This document shows, one piece after another, positions 44,398 to 56,360 of a stretch of 64,000 nt of DNA. The notes beneath the pieces were generated by a model that ran no database searches, was not told the origin of the DNA, and saw only the letters and a list, made by a program, of their open reading frames with translations. Position 1 is the stretch's first letter, and the number at the start of each line of letters is the position of its first letter. Made by a program: the position numbers and the translations under genes. The DNA comes from AWTP1-13 sp963814055 (GTDB lineage: Bacteria > Pseudomonadota > Alphaproteobacteria > Rhizobiales > Hyphomicrobiaceae): NCBI GenBank assembly GCA_963814055.1, contig CAWFBJ010000028.1:1-64000 (forward strand), given 5' to 3'.

Positions 44398-44649
44398 TAC
44401 GACGTCTCCTTAGTCCCCGGTGGAAAATATTGTTGTTGGCATCAGCAAACGTGCCGACGCGCGTGAAGCCACGACGATCTCATCCGATGTCGGCGGGGAA
44501 AGTGGGGCGCGCGAGAAAGCGTCGATGCGTCTGCGCAAGTCATCTCAGTACAGTCTCTGCAGTCACGACTGGCTGATAAGCAGCCTGAACTGCGTGCGAG
44601 TATCGATGATTGACGTAGGCCGTGCAAGGCAAATCCGTGCACTTCGCCT

Positions 44650-45564
44650 TCAGCGCGGTGGGGTCTTTCGCTGATGCGAACGGGCCGTTCCGACCGGTGT
44701 GACACGCAGGGTCTGCACGACGCGGTCGAGGCGATGGCGCGCTCCGCTGCCTTCGGCCAGACGATGCGCAAGCTCGGGCAGCACGGCTGCGAGATCATCA
44801 CGCAGCGTGTAAGGAGGATTGGCGACAATCAGCCCGCAGCCATTCAGGCGATCGGGAGTATTTCCCCCTCGTATCATAAGCTCCACGCGCATCAGCTCCG
44901 GTCCGGCAATGGCCGCCAGTGCGCCATGAAATGCTGCAATCGGCTTGAGGTCCTTGATCGGATACCACGCCACATAGACGCCGCTCTCGAAACGCCGCAG
45001 AGCCTCTGCCAGCCCCTCGGCAAGGCGCGCGAGTTCGCCTTCTTCCTCGAACGGAGGGTCGATCAAAACGACGCTGCGGCGCTCCTTGGGAGGCAGCAGC
45101 GACTTGAGTGCAAACCATCCGTCGATAGCGAGCAGCTTGACCCGTCGATCCCGCCCGAGCACGGACTTGAGTTCCGCCCCGTCCTCCGGATGCAGTTCAT
45201 TGGCCACCAGCACGTCTTGCGGACGCATGAGCCGCCGCGCAATGAGCGGGCTCCCGGGGTAGACCTCGAGTTGCGGCGTGGGGTTCTCGCTTCGCACCGT
45301 TTCGAGATAAGGTCCCATCACCCTTGCCACATCCGCGGGCAACGGCCTGACATCCGGGCCGAGCAGACGGCCGATGCCGCCGCGCCACTCTCCAGTCTTG
45401 GCTGCCTGGATGGAGCCGAGCGCATAGCGGCCGCAGCCGGCGTGCGTGTCGATCACGCGGAAGGGCGCTTCCTTCCGTTTCAGGTAGTCAATGACCAGCG
45501 CAAGCACGAGGTGCTTCAGCACGTCGGCAAAGTTGCCGGCATGATAGGCGTGCCGATAATTCAT
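44650..45564 (-). CDS. rlmJ: 23S rRNA (adenine2030-N6)-methyltransferase
   Basis: A 304-residue rRNA methyltransferase that makes N6-methyladenosine at position 2030 of 23S rRNA. 'MNYRHAYHAGNFADVLKHLV' is the invariant N-terminus of RlmJ. 'VIDTHAGCGRYAL' is SAM motif I. 'VVLIDPPFEEEGELARL' is the catalytic DPPF motif. 'VYVAWYPIKD' and 'GCGLIVANPPYTL' complete the family pattern. The length is slightly above the usual 280 residues because of a short C-terminal tail. Confidence 0.95.
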   Translation of the reverse strand: MNYRHAYHAGNFADVLKHLVLALVIDYLKRKEAPFRVIDTHAGCGRYALGSIQAAKTGEWRGGIGRLLGPDVRPLPADVARVMGPYLETVRSENPTPQLEVYPGSPLIARRLMRPQDVLVANELHPEDGAELKSVLGRDRRVKLLAIDGWFALKSLLPPKERRSVVLIDPPFEEEGELARLAEGLAEALRRFESGVYVAWYPIKDLKPIAAFHGALAAIAGPELMRVELMIRGGNTPDRLNGCGLIVANPPYTLRDDLAAVLPELAHRLAEGSGARHRLDRVVQTLRVTPVGTARSHQRKTPPR

Positions 45565-45662
45565 GAACGCACCTTGCGCGCGGAAGAGGCGCGAATGTCA
45601 AGCGAACATACCGAAAGCAGGCACCCCAATGGTGCCGCTCGCGGCATCTGAAAACTCGGGGC

Positions 45663-46059
45663 TTACTTCGTCTTGGGAAGGGCTGACTTGACCAGCGGAT
45701 TCTTGCAGCCCGCCAGATATTTGGCATCCAGTTCGACAAACCCGGGGTCTCCTGCCTTCACGACCTTTGCCTTCGCCAGTGCGCCCCGATCGGAGATGCT
45801 GTCGGAAACAAACACATGAGGCCGGGCGCACGTAAAGAGCATGAAGCCGCGCTTGTCCTTCTTGGCTGCTTCGCGCGACGCATCACCGTAGCGATAGACA
45901 CGTTCACCCTTAGTCGGTATTCACGACGACATAACTCAGGCCGGAGCCTGCCGTGTAGGCCGTACGGAACTTCTCGATGTCGGCATCGGATTCCGCCGCA
46001 AACGCGTGCGCGGCAATCAGCAAGGCGCCAGCCGGCGCGAGAAGGGCGAACTTTTTCAC
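45663..46059 (-). pseudogene. Exported small protein, broken by one inserted base
   Basis: A GTG start at 46059 (AGGGAA upstream) begins a signal peptide 'FALLAPAGALLIAAHAFA'. The mature part starts 'ESDADIEKFRTAYTAGSGLS' and reads to 'VVVNTD', where TAA stops it at 45910-45912. Dropping one T gives 'KGERVYRYGDASREAAKKD', 'GFMLFTCARPHVFVSDS' and the end 'YLAGCKNPLVKSALPKTK', with a stop at 45663. The repaired protein has about 131 residues and two cysteines. It is unknown but well formed, so the stop may be a sequencing error. Confidence 0.65.
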
Positions 46060-46415
46060 TGTCGATTCCCTGATTGATGTTGGCGGATAGTCCAAAGTGG
46101 GACCATCATCGCGCCATAGCAAGTCCGTCACGCCGCCTGCTTCCAACACCAGCTGGCCGAGAAGGCGCAAATAGGTGAGCGGCAGCCCAGGTACTGACGC
46201 GATGCAGCACGAACCAACTCGGTGAGACCTAGGTGGCCCCACATTTCTTGTGCGCCGCAAAATATGGCGTCGATCTGTTTCAAGTGATCAAAAGCTGTTC
46301 ACAAAAACTTATCCACCGCGTCGACCATTGCTGGTGCAAATAAGACATTTCGGCAGGTAGTATAACTACAGGCGGCGTGGACAGGTCTGCGCCATTTCAA
46401 GTCGGGGAGGTCGAG
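46060..46415. other. Intergenic, no gene supported
   Basis: About 355 bases between two small genes. A minus-strand stretch around 46100-46250 reads with protein-like composition ('LTYLRLLGQLVLEAGGVTDL') but has no start, and I cannot assign it. Nothing else is visible. Confidence 0.4.
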
Positions 46416-46655
46416 ATGTTGTCAAAGCGGCGCTGTCCCCATACCGGGGTTGTCAACTTCTTCTTCGCTGCCGATCCGTATCTGGCTGTCGGATCGGTCA
46501 TCAAAGGTGAGCGCACCGGCTACCTTTGGCGGTGCTACACCGACCCGTGCGAGACTGCCGGCTCGGTGGCAGATATGAAGACAGCGGAGCGCCGCGTCGT
46601 TGAGCTATGCCGCCGCGCGGCTGCAACCACGACCCACTTCGTTGATGCGGCGTAA
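46416..46655 (+). CDS. Small conserved-looking protein, unknown
   Basis: A 79-residue soluble protein from the ATG at 46416, which has GGGGAGGTC six bases upstream; the ORF opens at 46377. 'MLSKRRCPHTGVVNFFFAAD', 'YLWRCYTDPCETAGSVADM' and 'AERRVVELCRRAA' form a compact protein with five cysteines. I believe similar short proteins occur in Bradyrhizobium-like genomes without function, but I cannot prove that here. It precedes the GGDEF/EAL gene by about 170 bases. Confidence 0.6.
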   Translation: MLSKRRCPHTGVVNFFFAADPYLAVGSVIKGERTGYLWRCYTDPCETAGSVADMKTAERRVVELCRRAAATTTHFVDAA

Positions 46656-46826
46656 AGGCTACGCTGGCTCGCATACATATCGATAATAGATAGCCGGCGC
46701 GATTACTGGCTCGCGGCGCGTTGCCTGCGTCCTATTGTGCCGTCTTGGGTCAACTGTACTGTTTTAAATGATTATAGCTTGGGTAATTCTTTAGGATGCA
46801 ATTCTAAGCTCTGCTCTCATGGAATT

Positions 46827-49178
46827 ATGAGACCCGAGCGTATGTACGATACCGTTGCCAAGTTCGCCCGGCGCCTTAACACAGTGACGCGAAGGGTCCG
46901 CGCAGGCATCTCCAGGCGCGTTGGGGAAGTGCACGTGCGCCTGCGCAAACGGGTCGCATCTCCGCGAAAACTCATTTCACGGTTGGGGGTCGCCGTGACC
47001 TGCATAACGGTGGTAGCCCCACCGGCGCTTTATGCATTGATCAGCACCAACCAGTTGCGACAGCACGCTCTCGAACAGGCCTCGATCGGCGCCCGCCATA
47101 TCGAAGTCCAAATCGGCAAAAAGGAAACCGTGGACTGGCTCGCTCAGGCGTCGATCAATGTCTTGCACGCGACCCAGGGAGCCAAGAGCTCCATTGTCGC
47201 AAGCTGGGTTACGGACACCGCGGGTGCGTCGCTGATGTTTCAGGGGCGCTCCGCCTGGTGGCCTGAACTCTGGGCAAAGGCAAAAATCGACGCCGCCGTT
47301 TTTCATGGCCACTTCCATGTAGCCGTCAGCACGCGCCAGGTTTTCCTTGGTACCCTCCATGCCGCCTTGGCATTCCTGGTCCTGGGTCTGGCAGCCTACT
47401 ACTGCTTTCGACGGTTGCCGCTCGCCGCTCTCGACCGCGCCTTGCAAAGCCTGGAGGCAAAGCAAAGAGAGCTGTTCGAACAAAAAGATCAGCTCGAGAT
47501 GCAGAACCTGCGTTTCGACGCGGCGCTCAGCAACATGTCTCAGGCCCTGTGCATGTTCGACGGCAAGCAGGAGTTGGTGGTCTGCAATGCCAGCTATGCC
47601 AAGATGTATGGCCTGCCCGAAAACCTGACCCAGTCCGGCACACCCTTCCAAGCGATAATGGAGCAGCGAATAGCCAACGGCCTCCACGTGGGAAGGACGA
47701 TTGAAGAGTATACGCGCGACGTACTCGAATCCATGGTGGATGACAGAGCCATCACAAAAGTGAGCGAGCTTAGTGACGGGCGTATCATCGCCATCAAGCA
47801 GCGGCGCATGCCCGATGGAGGCTGGATCTCCACGCATGAGGACATTACCCAATACCGGCGCATCGAAGCGCAAGTGGCCCACTTGGCGCGACACGACATA
47901 CTGACCGACCTGCCCAATCGCCTGCATCTGCGCGAACGCCTGGAAGAAACGACGGCAAGCGCGCGCAAGGGCGAGAATGTGGCCGTGCTATGCCTCGATC
48001 TCGATCGCTTCAAGGAGATCAACGACACGCTCGGGCACACGTCAGGGGACGCCATGCTGAAAGCCGTCGGCGAGCGGCTGCGCGGTTGCCTGGGTACGCG
48101 CGATCTGATCGCGCGACTGAGCGCCGACGAGTTCGCAATCGTGCAAATCAGCGAAGAGCAGCCCATCGCGGCGACCGCGCTGGCGGGCAGCTTGATCGAG
48201 GCTATGAGCCAATCCTTCGATCTCGACGGACAGGCGGTTAATGTTGGCGTCAGCGTCGGCATCGCAGTTTCATCCGACGACCGCAAGGACGCCGACGAGC
48301 TATTGAAGAATGCAGACCTTGCGCTGCATCGCGCCAAGACTGAAGGCGGCAGCACCTACCGCTTCTTCGAAGCCGTCATGGATGCGGACATGCAAGCGCG
48401 CTGCAAGCTGCAGTTCGACTTGCGCAAGGCGCTCTCGAACGGGGAATTCGAACTTTACTATCAGCCAGTGGTCAATCTGGAGCGCAATCAGATTTGCGGT
48501 CTGGAGGCCTTGCTGCGATGGCATCATCCCGAGCAAGGCAGGATTTCGCCGGCCATGTTCATTCCGGTCGCCGAGGAGACCGGCCTTATTCTGCCGATCG
48601 GCGAATGGGCCTTGCGGCAGGCATGCACCGATGCCGCCAAATGGCCCAACCATATCAAAGTGGCGGTGAACCTTTCGCCGGTACAGTTCAAGAGTCCCAA
48701 TCTCGTGCAGATGGTGTTTGCAGCGCTTGCTGCTTCGGGGCTGTCGGCAGGGCGTCTGGAGCTCGAGATCACAGAGTCGGTCCTGCTGCACGACAGTGCC
48801 GCCACCATCGCGACGTTGCATCAGCTGCGGTCGCTTGGCGTGCGCATCGCCATGGACGATTTCGGCACGGGCTATTCCAGCCTGGGCTATCTACGCAGCT
48901 TCCCCTTCGACAAGATCAAGATCGATCGCTGCTTCGTCAGTGATTTGTCCGACGACAATGCGGGTTCGCACGCCATCCTGCGCGCCGTTGCCCACCTGGG
49001 GCTGAGCCTCGGCATGGCGACCACGGCGGAGGGCGTCGAGACGCAAGAGCAGGTGGACAAGGTGCGGGCCGAAGGCTGCACGGAGATGCAGGGCTACTTT
49101 TTCAGCCCGCCACGACCGATCCAGGAGATCGAGCGCCTGTTCCTGCAATCGGAGGAACGCGCAGCTAGCGCGGCCTAG
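46827..49178 (+). CDS. Membrane PAS-GGDEF-EAL protein (cyclic di-GMP turnover)
   Basis: About 783 residues from the Met at 46827; the ORF opens at 46737 and the Met at 46842 is another choice. Two membrane segments ('VTCITVVAPPALYALI' and 'LHAALAFLVLGLAAYY') bracket a periplasmic sensor. A PAS domain follows ('ALSNMSQALCMFDGKQELVV'). The GGDEF domain has 'LPNRLHLRERLEE' and 'LDLDRFKEINDTLGH', but its active site reads RLSADEF instead of GGDEF. The EAL domain is intact: 'GLEALLRWHHPEQG', 'MDDFGTGYSSLGYL' and 'KIDRCFVSDL'. It is therefore probably a phosphodiesterase whose GGDEF part only regulates. Confidence 0.92.
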   Translation: MRPERMYDTVAKFARRLNTVTRRVRAGISRRVGEVHVRLRKRVASPRKLISRLGVAVTCITVVAPPALYALISTNQLRQHALEQASIGARHIEVQIGKKETVDWLAQASINVLHATQGAKSSIVASWVTDTAGASLMFQGRSAWWPELWAKAKIDAAVFHGHFHVAVSTRQVFLGTLHAALAFLVLGLAAYYCFRRLPLAALDRALQSLEAKQRELFEQKDQLEMQNLRFDAALSNMSQALCMFDGKQELVVCNASYAKMYGLPENLTQSGTPFQAIMEQRIANGLHVGRTIEEYTRDVLESMVDDRAITKVSELSDGRIIAIKQRRMPDGGWISTHEDITQYRRIEAQVAHLARHDILTDLPNRLHLRERLEETTASARKGENVAVLCLDLDRFKEINDTLGHTSGDAMLKAVGERLRGCLGTRDLIARLSADEFAIVQISEEQPIAATALAGSLIEAMSQSFDLDGQAVNVGVSVGIAVSSDDRKDADELLKNADLALHRAKTEGGSTYRFFEAVMDADMQARCKLQFDLRKALSNGEFELYYQPVVNLERNQICGLEALLRWHHPEQGRISPAMFIPVAEETGLILPIGEWALRQACTDAAKWPNHIKVAVNLSPVQFKSPNLVQMVFAALAASGLSAGRLELEITESVLLHDSAATIATLHQLRSLGVRIAMDDFGTGYSSLGYLRSFPFDKIKIDRCFVSDLSDDNAGSHAILRAVAHLGLSLGMATTAEGVETQEQVDKVRAEGCTEMQGYFFSPPRPIQEIERLFLQSEERAASAA

Positions 49179-49271
49179 TTCGGGACGAAGCTCGGCTTTC
49201 GCCCACATGCCCTCTGCGCAGCTGCCTTGCAGTCGTCTCGGGCCCGCCGCCTAACCGAAAGCTGTCCTGCC

Positions 49272-50183
49272 TCAGACAGCCTTTCTTGGCTGACGCTGGC
49301 GTGCGACGGACGTGATCAGCCGGCCGACTTCGACGAAGTCGCGCTTGCGCGAGCAGGTGGACCGCCACGCCAGCCCCAAGGTGCGGCTGGGCTCGGGTTC
49401 GGCGAAGCGCATGACCCTGATATCGGCATGCCGGGTTTCCAGATCGACGCTGATCTCGGGCAGCAGCGTGAGGCCGAGGCCGTTGGCCACCATCTGCACG
49501 ATGGTCGACAGGCTGGAGGCTCCGAAGGTGTTGATGCTGTCGACCTGGCGCAACTGGCAGAAGGTCAGCGCCTGGTCGCGCAGGCAGTGACCTTCCTCCA
49601 GCAGGAGCAGCCGATCCCCCTTGATCAGGTCGGCCGTGGCGCGCACCCGGCCCTGCGTGCGGTGGGCGCGCGGCAGCGCGAGGAGGAAGCGGTCTTCGAA
49701 CAGGCGGATCGTTTCGATCTCGGGATGATTGACGGGCAGTGCCAGCAGGAGGAGGTCAAGCGTACCGTCGAGCAACTGCTGCAGCAGGGCCTGGGTCTGC
49801 GTCTCGCGGATGTGGAGATCGAGACTGGGATACTGGTCGCGCAGGATGGGCAGCAGCGGCGGCAGCACGTAGGGGGCGACCGAAGGGATCACGCCCAGGT
49901 GGAGGGCGCCGGACAGAAGGCTTGCCCGCTGGCGCGCGAAATCGGTGAGGTCGCGCACCTCGGCCAGGATGCGGCTGGCCCGTAGCGCCATTTCCTTGCC
50001 TTCGACAGTGAGCCGCACGCCCTTGGACCGGCGCTCGACCAGCTGTAGCCCGAGATTTTTTTCCAGCTCCTGGATCTGCATCGAGAGGGCCGGCTGCGAA
50101 ACCGAGCAATGCTCGGCGGCCCGGCCGAAGTGATTGAAGCGTGCGACCGCCTCGAAATAGCGCAACTGCTTAAGCGAGGTCAT
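49272..50183 (-). CDS. oxyR: Hydrogen-peroxide sensor OxyR (LysR family)
   Basis: A 303-residue LysR-type regulator. The helix-turn-helix is at the N-terminus ('MTSLKQLRYFEAVARFNHFG', then 'AAEHCSVSQPALSMQIQELE'). The redox cysteines lie in 'LLEEGHCLRDQALTFCQLRQ', the OxyR signature, where peroxide forms a disulfide and activates the protein. I start at the ATG at 50183; a GTG six bases upstream is possible. It is divergent from katG, its classical target, with about 210 bases in between. A four-residue linker of the family precedes 'GKEMALRASRIL'. Confidence 0.93.
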   Translation of the reverse strand: MTSLKQLRYFEAVARFNHFGRAAEHCSVSQPALSMQIQELEKNLGLQLVERRSKGVRLTVEGKEMALRASRILAEVRDLTDFARQRASLLSGALHLGVIPSVAPYVLPPLLPILRDQYPSLDLHIRETQTQALLQQLLDGTLDLLLLALPVNHPEIETIRLFEDRFLLALPRAHRTQGRVRATADLIKGDRLLLLEEGHCLRDQALTFCQLRQVDSINTFGASSLSTIVQMVANGLGLTLLPEISVDLETRHADIRVMRFAEPEPSRTLGLAWRSTCSRKRDFVEVGRLITSVARQRQPRKAV

Positions 50184-50202
50184 TTTCACCGATCAGTTTT
50201 TC

Positions 50203-50216
50203 TTATCTTCGGATAA
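50203..50216. promoter_or_regulatory. Dyad in the oxyR-katG intergenic region
   Basis: TTATC and GATAA flank TTCG, 20 bases before the oxyR start. The region between oxyR and katG (50184-50394) is where OxyR is expected to bind; this dyad is the clearest symmetric site in it. It does not match the ATAG-N7-CTAT consensus exactly, so assignment to OxyR is inference. Confidence 0.4.
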
Positions 50217-50394
50217 ATCTAAATCGATTGGCCCTGATCGGCAAGGCACGGTAGCGTACTCACTCCAGTCATAAGAGGGCCCGACCACCGCCGCTGGCGG
50301 TCTGACGCAGGGATACCGGCTATTGCGTCGAGCATCGGCAAGGGTGAAGCCCTCGGCACAACACAAATAAGAACCCGAACGATCGGAGAGAAAC

Positions 50395-52560
<2,166 letters not shown>

Positions 52561-52599
52561 TCGTTGCGGACGTGCCCTCTTCAAGTGAGGCCAAAGGAA

Positions 52600-53535
52600 T
52601 CAAGCCGACGACGCCTGTCCCGTGCTCGCGCGACCAGGGATTGGCCCTCCACTGACGATGTAAACGCCGGCGGAGATCAGAGTGATGGCCATCCAGTCCA
52701 TTGCCGTTGGCCATTCGCCGAGAATCGGAATGGCTAAGAGTGCAGTCATGGCCGGGCACAGGGCAGCAAGCGCTGCTCCGCTCGAAGCGCCGAGGATGCT
52801 GACGGCTCGGCCGTAGAGGAGAAGGGAAATGATGGCCGTCAGCAGCCCCTGCACGAACGCTTGAAGGGCTATGTCGCCCCATGGAGCTCTGAGAAGGTCC
52901 GACCCAGCGGCAAAGAAATAGACGGGCACGTAGAGAAGCAAGGCACCGACAGCCGCGATGGCGGCCGCGTGCAGTCCATCGAGCCGTGCACGACGCATCG
53001 CTACGGTGTAGCAAGCCCAAGCCAAGGCAGAGCCAAGAAACAGAGCGTGACCGACATTCTGCTGCGAACCGATGGTGTCGGCCGCGTTCCAGGCGATGCC
53101 GAAGACACCGGGCAGGATCAGAGCGAAACCAGTCATTTTAGCGGAGGTGAAAGATTCGCGCAGGACGAACGCCGCAAGAAGAGCCACCATCAGGGGCATT
53201 ACACCCGGAAAGAGGGCCCCCGCATGTGCCGCAGGGGCAAACAGCAGGCCAGCATTGGCAAGGAGAACTGGAGCACCTCCGCCCAGTACGATTGCCGCCA
53301 ATCCGATCCAACCGAGGCGTTCGAGTGCGAGGCCTTTACCCAGCAAATACGGTAACAGGAGCAGCCCAGCCACGCCGAAACGAAGCGCTGCGATATCCCA
53401 TGGCGTGAGACTCGTCTGGAGGCCGAGGCGAGCCACGACGATCCAGCCCGACCATATGCTGACCGCAACGAGGCCATAGAGTGCGCCACGCGCGTATTCG
53501 GCACTTGTGCGCCCATCCGCAGTAACCCAACGCAT
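52600..53535 (-). CDS. DMT/EamA-family exporter
   Basis: A 311-residue membrane protein with ten helices and two EamA repeats. The first repeat begins 'GLVAVSIWSGWIVVARLGLQ' and includes 'TPWDIAALRFGVAGLLLLPY'. The second begins 'LGSALAWACYTVAMRRARL' and ends 'MALLAIPILGEWPTAMDWMAI'-like sequence ('LCPAMTALLAIPILGEWPTA'). The family exports amino acids, nucleotides or drugs. It is transcribed divergently from the CGNR gene, with a 96-base shared region holding an inverted repeat, which suggests that the CGNR protein controls it. Confidence 0.88.
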   Translation of the reverse strand: MRWVTADGRTSAEYARGALYGLVAVSIWSGWIVVARLGLQTSLTPWDIAALRFGVAGLLLLPYLLGKGLALERLGWIGLAAIVLGGGAPVLLANAGLLFAPAAHAGALFPGVMPLMVALLAAFVLRESFTSAKMTGFALILPGVFGIAWNAADTIGSQQNVGHALFLGSALAWACYTVAMRRARLDGLHAAAIAAVGALLLYVPVYFFAAGSDLLRAPWGDIALQAFVQGLLTAIISLLLYGRAVSILGASSGAALAALCPAMTALLAIPILGEWPTAMDWMAITLISAGVYIVSGGPIPGRASTGQASSA

Positions 53536-53564
53536 AGCCCACTCCTACAAGACGCGTGATCTGC

Positions 53565-53596
53565 CATAACCTCTTTATAACATTTTAACGGTTATG
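53565..53596. promoter_or_regulatory. Inverted repeat between exporter and CGNR regulator
   Basis: CATAACC (53565-53571) and GGTTATG (53590-53596) form a perfect 7-base inverted repeat 18 bases apart, with a third half-site-like TATAAC between them (53576-53581). The stretch is A/T-rich, unlike its surroundings. It is placed where a regulator controlling both divergent genes would bind. Confidence 0.5.
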
Positions 53597-53631
53597 ATAC
53601 GCAGGAGACGCGACAAGAGGCAACGACGGCA

Positions 53632-54234
53632 ATGAAAGATAGTGCTGATCAATTCGAGTGGAGCGGCGGCCATCCGGCCCTCGACTTCGTGAACACGCTG
53701 GACGAGCGGCCTTCGGATTCGCCGGTTGAGAACCTGGCGACATACCGGGACCTGGTGCGGTTCGTTAAGTTGGCGGGGCTTGTCGAGCCCCCTCTTGCCG
53801 ACCGGATGCTACGTTTGGACGGCCGTGCGTGCTCGCACATCGCGACACGCGCCCGCAAATTGCGTGAACATTTGCATGATGTCCTGGTCGCGGCTCACTG
53901 CGGACGTCCTGTGCGCGAAGCCGACCTGAAGGCAATCTCCACGGCTATTCAGAAAGCGCATACGGCCCGCGTCCTAGGCGCATCCAATTCGTCTCAACTC
54001 GCCAGTCACTGCTGGTGCCCTCCATTGGCGCGCGATATCCCGCTGCACGCCTGCTCGCTTGCCATTGAACGTCTGCTCCTCGATGAGAACCCCCGGAGAA
54101 TTCGACAGTGCGATGCCGCCGATTGTGAGGTCTACTTTGTCGACACGAGTAAAGGTCACCTTCGGCAGTGGTGCAGCATGAAAGGATGCGGAAACCGCGA
54201 AAAGCAGCGGCGCTGGCGCTCTGCGCCCAAGTAG
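53632..54234 (+). CDS. CGNR zinc-finger regulator with ABATE domain
   Basis: A 200-residue putative transcriptional regulator. The N-terminal ABATE domain has 'GGHPALDFVNTLDERPSD' and 'YRDLVRFVKLAGLVEPP'. The C-terminal CGNR finger has 'RQCDAADCEVYFVDTSKGHL' and 'RQWCSMKGCGNREKQRRW', where two Cys pairs bind zinc and the CGNR motif gives the name. Proteins like this are thought to be stress-responsive DNA-binding regulators. It is divergent from the DMT exporter. GCAATGA... with AACGACGGC lies before the start. Confidence 0.92.
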   Translation: MKDSADQFEWSGGHPALDFVNTLDERPSDSPVENLATYRDLVRFVKLAGLVEPPLADRMLRLDGRACSHIATRARKLREHLHDVLVAAHCGRPVREADLKAISTAIQKAHTARVLGASNSSQLASHCWCPPLARDIPLHACSLAIERLLLDENPRRIRQCDAADCEVYFVDTSKGHLRQWCSMKGCGNREKQRRWRSAPK

Positions 54235-54304
54235 CTCCCGGACCGCCCTCGCAACTCATTCTCTCTTCATGGCGAAGCCATGCGCAGGCTGGGGAGGCGA
54301 ACAC

Positions 54305-55274
<970 letters not shown>

Positions 55275-55282
<8 letters not shown>

Positions 55283-56360
55283 TGGCACTCCTCGCCACCT
55301 GATCGGAGTGCCAGCAGGCGGCCCAATGGCCCGGTCGCTTTTCCTCATAGCGCGGGTACTCGCGGCGACAGGTATCGCTGGCGAAGGCACAGCGCGGCGC
55401 GAAGGTACATCCCGGCGGGAGATTGCTCAGCGCCGGCACCATGCCCGGGATCTCCTGCAGGCGCTCGACCGGCTTGGCATTCTCGCGCCGCATCAGAGCG
55501 AGGCGGGGAATCGAATTCATCAGGCCGCGCGTGTAAGGGTGGAGCGCAGTGGCGAACAGGTCGTCGACCGTCGCTTCTTCGACCTTGCGCCCGGCGTACA
55601 TCACGATCACCCGCTCGGCGGTCTCGGCAACGACGCCCAGATCGTGGGTGATGAGGATGACGGCGGTACCGAGGTCGCGGCGCAGCTTGGCGATGAGATC
55701 GAGGATCTGGGCCTGGATCGTCACGTCGAGGGCCGAGGTCGGCTCGTCGGCGATCAGCACCTTGGGATTGCAGGCGAGCGCCATGGCGATCATCGCGCGC
55801 TGGCGCATGCCGCCCGAAAGCTGGTGGGGAAATTCCTTCACCCGCTGCTGCGGCTCGGGAATGCCGACCAGCTGCAGCATCTCGATGGTCCGCGCCAGGG
55901 CAGCCTTGCGCGAGTTGGTCTCGTGCAGCAGGAGCGCTTCGGAGATCTGGCGGCCGATGGTCATGACGGGATTGAGAGACGTCATCGGCTCCTGGAAGAT
56001 CATCGAGATCTCCTTGCCGCGGATGCTGCGCATGGTCGCCGCGTCGAGGGCAACGAGGTCAACGCCGTCGAGATGGATGGAACCGCCGACGATGCGGCCG
56101 GGCGGATCGGCGACGAGGCGCATCATGGAGAGCGCAGTCACGCTCTTGCCGCAACCCGACTCGCCGACGATGGCCAGGGTCTCGCCGCGCTTGAGCGAGA
56201 ACGAAACGCCGTCGACGGCCTTGACCAGGCCGGTGCGGGTGTAGAAGTAGGTCTGCAGGTCCTGAACCTCGAGCACGCGCTCGTCCGTCGCAGGTTCGCC
56301 CGCGAAATCCTTTTGATCCAGGTTTGAAGAAACATCCGGGGGGCGGAGCACGCTTGCCAT
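55275..56360 (-). CDS. Dipeptide-type ABC importer ATPase (DppD-like)
   Basis: A 361-residue ATPase. 'ETLAIVGESGCGKSVTALSM' is Walker A, 'QLSGGMRQRAMIAMALACNP' the signature and 'VLIADEPTSALDVTIQAQIL' Walker B. The C-terminal extension has 'TVDDLFATALHPYTRGLMNS' and the Cys-bearing 'GCTFAPRCAFASDTC'. Its ATG directly follows the TAG of the permease gene and its stop overlaps the DppF-like start, so the operon is tightly coupled. It pairs with the DppF-like ATPase under the permeases. Confidence 0.93.
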
